A DNA stretch of 64,000 nt from Nibribacter koreensis (GTDB lineage: Bacteria > Bacteroidota > Bacteroidia > Cytophagales > Hymenobacteraceae), in the NCBI RefSeq assembly GCF_039541795.1, contig NZ_BAABGX010000003.1, positions 372,001 through 436,000 of the forward strand. The letters are read 5' to 3'. The notes below the pieces were generated by a model that was given only the letters and a program-made list of their open reading frames with translations, was not told where the DNA came from and searched no databases. Position numbers and translations under genes: made by a program. This document shows, piece after piece, positions 58,288-64,000 of this stretch. The stretch's first letter is position 1. Each line of letters begins with the position of its first letter.

Positions 58288-61182
58288 ATGCGGTCACAAA
58301 AGCTCACCATTTGTTCTTACATGCTTTTTCTGTGGTGCTGGACTACAACAGTGGCAGCACAGGACTACTTCTTTGGCAATCCAGTCATCCGCAACTTTAA
58401 ACCCGAAGAATTTAAAGGTGGCATTCAGAGTTGGGGCATTGTACAGGATGACCGGGAGGTGCTGTATGTGGCCAATAACTTTGGGTTGCTGGAGTTTGAT
58501 GGTGCCACCTGGAACATCTATCCGGTAAAGGCTGGTACCAAGGTGCGTTCCATCTATGTGGGCAAACAAGGACGCGTGTATGTGGGGAGTCAGGGGGACT
58601 TCGGGTATTTTGAGACTAACAAAGCGGGTATTCTCACCTACAAATCACTGGCAAACAAGCTGCCTGTCAAGGACAGTAACTTTGATGAGGTTTGGCGCAT
58701 CTATGAACAGTCTGGGCATGTCTATTTCTTTACGTTCAAGAACATCTATAAATATACACCCGGCCAGAAAGTTGAGGTCATCCATACCAGTGGCCCTTTA
58801 GAGTTTTCTTTTCAGGCCAATAAAAACCTGTACACCCTGGCCTGGGACCTAGGCCTTTGCCTGCTTGAGAACAACAGGCTTAAGCTGTTACCTGGCGGCG
58901 AGTTCTTTGCCCAGAAGCAGATTGCCTCTATTTTACCTTATGACAAAGACCGGCTGTTGATTGTCACCATCAAAGAAGGACTGTATCTCTATGATGGACA
59001 ACGAGTGCTGCCATTTAATCTACAAAAGGCCACCGCTTGTCAGGATTTGGTTATCAACCAGGCGGTACTTTTGAAAGACGGGAATTTTGCCTTAGCCACC
59101 CAGAACAAAGGACTGGTGGTCATAGACAACCAAGGCAAGTTGGTATTGAACACTGCTGTGCAGGACGGCCTTTTGGACAATACCATTCATACCCTCTACC
59201 AAGACACCCAGGATAATCTTTGGCTGGGGCTTAACAATGGCTTGGCCATGGTAGAACTAAGCTCTCCTTTTAGCAAACTGGACGGTACCCTGGGTTTATC
59301 AGGTACGGGCTATGCGGCCATGCAACAGGGCAACTCTTTGTTTGTAGGCACCAACAGCGGTCTATACGTGACCAGTCTGGGCGCTGGTAAGAAACAATTC
59401 ACCCTGGTGCCCAACAGTACGGGCCAGGTCTACCACCTGGACCATATTGCAGGTCAACTGCTCATGGCTCACCACAACGGCCCGTTCTTGATAAAGGACA
59501 ACAAAGCCCAGCTTATCTACCCAGAAGGTGGGGCCTGGGAGTTTGTGCAGGTACCTAATCAACCCAACAGGCTGGTATATGGGTCTTACTATGGCTTGCG
59601 GTTGCTGTCCTCTTCACCAGAAGGCTTACAGCTTCTGCAAAAGTTCAAGGGTTTGGATGAGTCCTCTAGGGTGCTGGAGTTTGACAGGGACGGCGACCTT
59701 TGGATGGCCCACGGCTACAAAGGCATCTTCAGGATTACGTTTGATGCCCGGTATGAGAAGATTGTGAAGGTGCAGTTCTACAATTCCAAAAACGGGTTCC
59801 CTTCAGACCAACTCATCAACATGGAGAAAATCAACAATGAATTGATTTTCCCGGCCATGCAGGGGGTGTACAAGTTCAACAAGGCTACCAATAGGTTTGT
59901 CTTGGATAAAGCTTACACATCCTTGTTTGGGCCAGAAGAACATGTCATTGAAATGGAGGAAGACGTTCAAGGCAACATCTACTTCATCTCTAACCAGCGC
60001 GTAGGCAAAATCACCTTTACCAAGTTTGGGAAGCCCCTCCTGGAAGACAAGCTCTTCCGGAACATCAGAGAGCAGTTGAATGATGACTTGAGCTACATCC
60101 AGATTCTGGACCTGAACAACGTGCTCTTTGGGGCCAAGGAAGGATTCATCCACTACAACGCCGCCAAACCCAAGCGCCTGGCACCGTTCCAGACCCGGCT
60201 GGCGCATGTCATAGGCACCGCCGGCGAGAAAGACTCATTGCTCTTAACCGGCCGGCTTCTAGACAAAGCCGAGGAACCAGAATGGAAGTATGGCTTTAAC
60301 TCGCTTCGGTTTGTGTATGCCTCTTCTTTTTATGAGCAGCCCGAGAAAACGCAGTACCAGTATTACCTGGAAAATTTTGACGGAGGCTGGTCTACCTGGA
60401 CGCCTAAAACCGAAAAAGAATACACCAACCTGCCAGAGGGCACTTACATCTTTAGGGTAAGGGCCAGGAATGTATACGGCACCATCAGTGAGGCACAGCC
60501 CTTTGAGTTTGTCATCCGTCCGCCGTTTTACAGAAGCAGCTGGGCCTTTCTGTTCTATGCCTTGTTAGGTGGTCTGCTCATTGGCGCCGTTGCCTTGCAG
60601 GTGGACCGTAGGTTCAAAAAGGAGAAGCGCCGCCTCATCCTGGACAAGGAGCGGAAGCTGGGCCAGAAGGAAATAGAAATAAGGGAGATCACCAATCAAA
60701 GCGAACAAGAGATTGACCGCTTGCGCGATGAGAAACTGCAGGCCGAGATTGACCATAAAAACCGCGAGCTTACGTATTCTACCATTCACCTCATCAACAA
60801 GAATGAACTGCTCACCACCGTCAAGACCGAACTACAGAACATCATAAAAAGCGGCGGCCGGGCGGCCCAGGCAGATGAGCTCAACCGCATCATCAAGAAC
60901 ATTGACCACAACATCACCAGCGAGGTAGACTGGAAGCAATTTGAACTGCATTTCAACCATGTGCACGGTGATTTCATTCATCGTTTACAGGAGAAATTCC
61001 CTTGTCTTACCCCAACTGAAATTAAACTAAGCACCTACCTGCGCCTGAACCTCACCACCAAAGACATTGCCCAACTACTCAACATTTCGGTGCGGGGCGT
61101 AGAAATAAGCCGGTACCGCCTCCGCAAAAGACTAGAACTGGACCGCAGCGAAAATCTCACTGATTTTATGCTCAAGTTTTAG
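58288..61182 (+). CDS. Membrane-anchored triple-Y/beta-propeller regulator with LuxR-type HTH
   Basis: 964 residues from the ATG at 58288. The signal peptide ends near VAAQ. Two-component-regulator propeller blades (about 25-640, for example LGLNNGLAMVEL, DLWMAHGYKGIFRI) form a periplasmic sensor. A YYY domain (about 690-731, YQYYLENFDGGWSTWTPKTE, YIFRVRARNVYG), one membrane helix (about 747-773) and a long coiled coil (775-850) follow. The C-terminal HTH (905-960) has LTPTEIKLSTYLRLNLTTKD and ISRYRLRKRL. There is no kinase or receiver domain: it must couple sugar sensing directly to DNA binding. Divergent from susC, so it likely controls that locus. Confidence 0.9.
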   Translation: MRSQKLTICSYMLFLWCWTTTVAAQDYFFGNPVIRNFKPEEFKGGIQSWGIVQDDREVLYVANNFGLLEFDGATWNIYPVKAGTKVRSIYVGKQGRVYVGSQGDFGYFETNKAGILTYKSLANKLPVKDSNFDEVWRIYEQSGHVYFFTFKNIYKYTPGQKVEVIHTSGPLEFSFQANKNLYTLAWDLGLCLLENNRLKLLPGGEFFAQKQIASILPYDKDRLLIVTIKEGLYLYDGQRVLPFNLQKATACQDLVINQAVLLKDGNFALATQNKGLVVIDNQGKLVLNTAVQDGLLDNTIHTLYQDTQDNLWLGLNNGLAMVELSSPFSKLDGTLGLSGTGYAAMQQGNSLFVGTNSGLYVTSLGAGKKQFTLVPNSTGQVYHLDHIAGQLLMAHHNGPFLIKDNKAQLIYPEGGAWEFVQVPNQPNRLVYGSYYGLRLLSSSPEGLQLLQKFKGLDESSRVLEFDRDGDLWMAHGYKGIFRITFDARYEKIVKVQFYNSKNGFPSDQLINMEKINNELIFPAMQGVYKFNKATNRFVLDKAYTSLFGPEEHVIEMEEDVQGNIYFISNQRVGKITFTKFGKPLLEDKLFRNIREQLNDDLSYIQILDLNNVLFGAKEGFIHYNAAKPKRLAPFQTRLAHVIGTAGEKDSLLLTGRLLDKAEEPEWKYGFNSLRFVYASSFYEQPEKTQYQYYLENFDGGWSTWTPKTEKEYTNLPEGTYIFRVRARNVYGTISEAQPFEFVIRPPFYRSSWAFLFYALLGGLLIGAVALQVDRRFKKEKRRLILDKERKLGQKEIEIREITNQSEQEIDRLRDEKLQAEIDHKNRELTYSTIHLINKNELLTTVKTELQNIIKSGGRAAQADELNRIIKNIDHNITSEVDWKQFELHFNHVHGDFIHRLQEKFPCLTPTEIKLSTYLRLNLTTKDIAQLLNISVRGVEISRYRLRKRLELDRSENLTDFMLKF

Positions 61183-61235
61183 GGAAGACATAAGACACAA
61201 GACGCAAGATGTAAGACTTGTCTCTTGGTGCCAAA

Positions 61236-61275
61236 AACAAAAGAGAGCGCCCCATCAGCCGCTCTCTTTTGTTTT
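61236..61275 (+). terminator. Terminator after the regulator gene
   Basis: CAAAAGAGAGCG and CGCTCTCTTTTG around a 10-base loop, followed by TTTTTGG, which is the left arm of palindrome copy 21. Confidence 0.85.
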
Positions 61276-61307
61276 TGGCCTATTTTCCAGAAAACAGCCC
61301 AAAAACG
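61270..61307. repeat. Intergenic palindrome copy 21
   Basis: TGTTTTTGGCCTATTTTC and GAAAACAGCCCAAAAACG; fused to the regulator's terminator. Confidence 0.88.
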
Positions 61308-61349
61308 AAGAAACCTATGGGCTCCCACAACCTCTCAACTTAATAGCGG

Positions 61350-61463
61350 TCGCTCAAAAGACCTCGTAGCGTCCGGCAGGATCTGCGAGCGTCTGCGCCA
61401 ACAGCCTGGCTAGCCGCAGATTCCCCCCTTGAGGGGGGGCGAAGGGGGGTGTTTACACCAGTG
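61350..61463 (+). repeat. Long dispersed repeat, copy R4
   Basis: GCGGTCGCTCAAAAGACCTC... matches R1 closely up to CCGCAGATTC. The middle section GATTGCCC...GAGGC is replaced by a G-rich run before GGGGTGTTTACACC. The 470-bp gap 61183-61652 holds only repeats and terminators. Confidence 0.82.
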
Positions 61464-61534
61464 GATAAAACCAGCAGCAATAGGCAATGCGTCACGGTAA
61501 GGTCGAGCCCTGCCAGTACAAACCTGCAACGTCT

Positions 61535-61573
61535 ACCCCCTCATCCTAACCTTCTCCCTCAGGGAGAAGGGAC
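61535..61573 (+). repeat. CCCTCATCC repeat, copy 2
   Basis: Nearly identical to 10892-10930, including the CTTCTCCCT/AGGGAGAAG fold-back. Confidence 0.85.
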
Positions 61574-61574
61574 T

Positions 61575-61630
61575 GCGCTAATGCGTTTTTGGCCTGTTTC
61601 TCAGAAAACAGGCCAAAAACGCATCAGCGC
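61575..61630. repeat. Intergenic palindrome copy 22, with extended stem
   Basis: The core arms are perfect around TCTCAG. The stem continues outward (GCGCTAATGCG against CGCATCAGCGC, one mismatch), giving the longest stem of the family. Confidence 0.93.
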
Positions 61631-61652
61631 GTAGGTGCAGGATTGGTACCAA

Positions 61653-62723
61653 CTACCTGAACTTAGCCCGCTCATATTGCAAGGGCCAGGCAATTTCTTC
61701 TCCTAGCTCATGCGCCGCTCTTAACGGAAAGTGAGGATCCCGCAAGGACTGACGGGCAATCAGCACCAAGTCGGCTTGGCCGCCGGAAATGATTGCCTCA
61801 GCTTCTTGGGCAGTGGTGATGATGCCTACAGCGCCAGTTAGGATGCCAGCTTCTTTTTTAATCTGCTCGGCAAAGGGTAATTGGTACAAGGGGCCTACCG
61901 GGATGGGGGCTTTGGGTACGTTGCCGCCGGTAGAGCAGTCAATCAAATCAACGCCATATTCTTGTAAAATCTTGGCTAAAGCAATGGAGTCTTCTATCGT
62001 CCAACCGCCTTCGGTCCAGTCTGTGGCAGAAAGGCGCACCAGCAAAGGATATTCTTCTGGCCAGACAGAGCGCACAGCCTGGGTAATCTCTAGCAGCAGC
62101 CTGATTCTGTTCTCAAAGGAGCCGCCGTACTGGTCGGTGCGGTGGTTGCTGAGCGGCGACAGGAATTCATGCAAAAGATAGCCGTGCGCGCCATGCAGTT
62201 CAATCACTTTGAAACCCGCCGTGAACGCCCGTTGTGCCGCTGCCTTAAAATCTGTGACAACCTTCTCAATGCCGGCTTGGTCCAGGGCCAGCGGCGCTGG
62301 CTCTTCTGCTAGAAAGGGAATAGCACTGGGTGCTACCGTCTGCCAACCGTTCTCTTCCTGGGGCAGAATAGGGGTTCCGCCTTTCCAGGGAGATTGGTGG
62401 CTGGCCTTGCGGCCCGCGTGCGCTAGTTGAATGCCGGCTACAGAACCTTGACTGTGCAGAAAAGAGACAATGAGCTGTAAGAATGGGATATGCTCGTCTT
62501 TCCAAAGGCCCAAATCATCGGGTGTAATCCTCCCTTCTGGTGAGACGGCGGTGGCTTCAAGGATAATGAGTCCGGCGCCGCCTACGGCTCTCGCTCCTAA
62601 ATGCACCAGGTGCCAGTCATTGGCAAACCCGTCCTCTGAAGAATATTGGCACATGGGAGAGATGGCGATTCGGTTTTTAAGCTGGATGCCTCTGAGCTGG
62701 AGTGGTGTGAATAAGGATGCCAT
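61653..62723 (-). CDS. Old yellow enzyme-family NADPH dehydrogenase (YqjM/NamA-like)
   Basis: 356 residues. FMN-dependent ene-reductase. Features: the LFTPLQLRGIQLKNRIAISP opening, PMCQYSSEDGFANDWHLVHLG (YqjM-type Cys that tunes the flavin), ELHGAHGYLLHEFLSPLSNH (substrate-binding His pair region) and the FMN phosphate loop ILTGAVGIIT. It reduces activated alkenes with NADPH; the physiological substrate is unknown. It is separate from the prfH-rtcB operon, with a 233-base gap holding that operon's terminator. Confidence 0.92.
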   Translation of the reverse strand: MASLFTPLQLRGIQLKNRIAISPMCQYSSEDGFANDWHLVHLGARAVGGAGLIILEATAVSPEGRITPDDLGLWKDEHIPFLQLIVSFLHSQGSVAGIQLAHAGRKASHQSPWKGGTPILPQEENGWQTVAPSAIPFLAEEPAPLALDQAGIEKVVTDFKAAAQRAFTAGFKVIELHGAHGYLLHEFLSPLSNHRTDQYGGSFENRIRLLLEITQAVRSVWPEEYPLLVRLSATDWTEGGWTIEDSIALAKILQEYGVDLIDCSTGGNVPKAPIPVGPLYQLPFAEQIKKEAGILTGAVGIITTAQEAEAIISGGQADLVLIARQSLRDPHFPLRAAHELGEEIAWPLQYERAKFR

Positions 62724-62913
62724 AAAATATAGATTGATAGCTGGTATGTCTAACCTTAAAGACTACTTAAAGTTATGCAAGAAAATAACACACCCACCCA
62801 GAAGGCTGACGTGTTGTAGATTTCTGTAATGTTTACGTGAGACTTACAGAATGCAATACTGCCTATATCTACTTTGGAGTTAAACTTCTTGCGCGCAAGA
62901 GTTAAGAATGAAA

Positions 62914-62942
62914 AGTGCGCAGGCAATCTCTGCCTGCGCACT
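62914..62942 (-). terminator. Terminator of the rtcB-prfH operon
   Basis: AGTGCGCAGGCA/TGCCTGCGCACT stem with a 5-base loop, followed on the minus strand by TTTCATTCTT. Confidence 0.82.
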
Positions 62943-62956
62943 GGTGGATAGAAGGT

Positions 62957-63571
62957 TTACAGTCTACCCGTGAAGGTTTTAACGGCGTTGCCCCGGCTTA
63001 GCTCATGGTGCTGTTGCCATTGGTCTTTGGCAGTCTGCGCGGCCTGCTGTAATTGCCAGAGGTGTAACTTCTCCTGCAAACGTTCCCGGGCTTCGGCCTT
63101 GTTCTGGTGTTGTGACCGTCTTTCTGAGGCCACCACCATCACGCCAGAGGGAATGTGCCGGGCCCGCACCGCCGACTCTGTTTTATTTACGTGCTGTCCG
63201 CCGGGGCCAGAGGCCCGCATGCTCTCATACGCTATATCCTGCTCCCGCCACTGGAATTGACCAGCCACTTCTACTGCCTGAACACCTACAAACCAGTTTT
63301 TACGTTTGTGGTACTTCCGGAAGGGGCTGGGGGCAATCCATTGAATGGTGCCTTGCCAATTCTTTAAAAATGCCGCCGTTCCCTTACCCTTTACTAAAAC
63401 CAACGCTGATAGAAACGTGTGCGGCAAGTGACTGGGCACGGTTTCAATGACCTTGGTTTCTAACTTGTGGGCACGGGCGTCTTGTAGAAGTTCGTCCAGC
63501 ACCCGGGCTACTACACGGGCACACTCCTCAGGCCCTCGGCCCGATGTGAGTTGAATTAGTTGTTCCTGCAT
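62957..63571 (-). CDS. prfH: Release-factor homologue PrfH
   Basis: 204 residues. The RF-1 domain with GGQ motif (SGPGGQHVNK, residues 121-130) and the basic C-terminal tail (SERRSQHQNKAEARERLQEK) is preceded by a short N-terminal domain (1-80) in place of the codon-recognition domain of ordinary release factors. PrfH acts with RtcB: ribosomes damaged in the decoding centre are opened and the rRNA religated. The gene starts eight bases after rtcB, and a terminator follows. Confidence 0.93.
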   Translation of the reverse strand: MQEQLIQLTSGRGPEECARVVARVLDELLQDARAHKLETKVIETVPSHLPHTFLSALVLVKGKGTAAFLKNWQGTIQWIAPSPFRKYHKRKNWFVGVQAVEVAGQFQWREQDIAYESMRASGPGGQHVNKTESAVRARHIPSGVMVVASERRSQHQNKAEARERLQEKLHLWQLQQAAQTAKDQWQQHHELSRGNAVKTFTGRL

Positions 63572-63579
63572 AGGTCTGG

Positions 63580-64000
63580 CTATTCTTTGTGCATGCGTAC
63601 TACCTTGGGCAGAAACCTGCCTTGAATGTCTACCAGTTGGTGCTGAGCCTGCATGACCGTTTCAATGTCTTTGTAGGCCAGCGTATGCTCTTCTGTGGAT
63701 CCGCCAATCAAGGTCACGCCCGCTCCCGAAAGCCGCTTCTTTAAATCAGACATGGTAAAGCTTTCCTTGGCGCGGCCCCTTGACAACCTGCGGCCTGCCC
63801 CATGAGAGGCTGAATACAAGGCATCTGCCACCCCTTTTCCGGTTACCAGATAACCGGCGGTGGTCATGCTACCCGGAATAATGCCCAGCTCACCCGCATG
63901 GGCGGGCGTGGCTCCTTTTCTATGAATCACCACCTCCTGCCCATTGGGTAAACAGTCTTTCCAGGCGAAATTGTGGTGATTCTCTACATGGGCCACTGGT
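63580..64000 (-). CDS. rtcB: RNA ligase RtcB, C-terminal part (5' end outside window)
   Basis: The window holds the last 139 residues. Visible are VENHHNFAWKD, RKGATPAHAGELGIIPGSM (the conserved guanylation-region loop), SASHGAGRRLSRGRAKESFT and the ENHHN metal-site motif. RtcB joins 2',3'-cyclic phosphate RNA ends with GTP and Mn2+. Being directly upstream of prfH it belongs to the RtcB2-type used for ribosomal RNA repair. The true start cannot be seen. Confidence 0.9.
   Translation of the reverse strand, partial: PVAHVENHHNFAWKDCLPNGQEVVIHRKGATPAHAGELGIIPGSMTTAGYLVTGKGVADALYSASHGAGRRLSRGRAKESFTMSDLKKRLSGAGVTLIGGSTEEHTLAYKDIETVMQAQHQLVDIQGRFLPKVVRMHKE

Overview
The window looks like a chromosomal segment of a Bacteroidota bacterium of the order Cytophagales, most likely family Hymenobacteraceae (a Rufibacter-like genus; this placement is inference). 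The signs are a SusC/SusD pair, type IX secretion C-terminal sorting domains, TonB receptors with carboxypeptidase-regulatory N-termini, start sites without Shine-Dalgarno sequences, and -7 boxes of the form TAnnTTTG. No phage, integrase, transposase, rRNA operon or CRISPR array was seen.

Layout. 0-1.9 kb: end of a surface-glycan locus (PglD-like acetyltransferase, initiating sugar transferase) and a zinc-ribbon protein. 2.0-5.1 kb: ispE and an overlapping four-gene cluster (DoxX-like, DUF2071, methyltransferase, membrane protein). 5.1-8.5 kb (minus strand): EamA transporter, LptF/LptG permease, tgt. 8.6-11.7 kb: glycosyltransferase, ECF sigma factor, rsmG. 11.8-19.6 kb: AAA ATPase, HEAT-cyclophilin lipoprotein, MFS transporter, small membrane protein, ABC exporter. 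20-21.8 kb: cysE-cysK. 22-32 kb: two secreted or lipidated proteins, tRNA-Ala with a GIY-YIG gene and a tRNA relic, two TonB receptors sharing a leader sequence, and a repeat-containing lipoprotein. 32-40 kb: NlpC/P60 hydrolase, GlcD-type oxidase, YaiO-type outer-membrane protein, alpha/beta hydrolase, secreted endonuclease I. 40-43 kb: a signalling-type cluster with an H-NOX gas sensor, a GAF protein and two STAS-like proteins, then tRNA-Arg. 43-47 kb: VTT membrane protein, cystathionine gamma-synthase, an unknown protein, SIMPL protein. 47-61 kb: a beta-glucan utilisation locus (SusC, SusD, PKD lipoprotein, GH16, GH3) divergent from a membrane-anchored triple-Y/LuxR-type regulator. 61-64 kb: old yellow enzyme and a prfH-rtcB RNA-repair pair (rtcB runs off the window).

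The strongest genome-level signal is a 38-nt perfect or near-perfect intergenic palindrome present 22 times plus one half copy. Some copies carry compensatory stem changes, and several are fused to the U-tract of rho-independent terminators. Other repeat families (a roughly 150-nt repeat, a 166-bp MITE-like hairpin element, TAGAC-rich tracts) fill the longer gaps.
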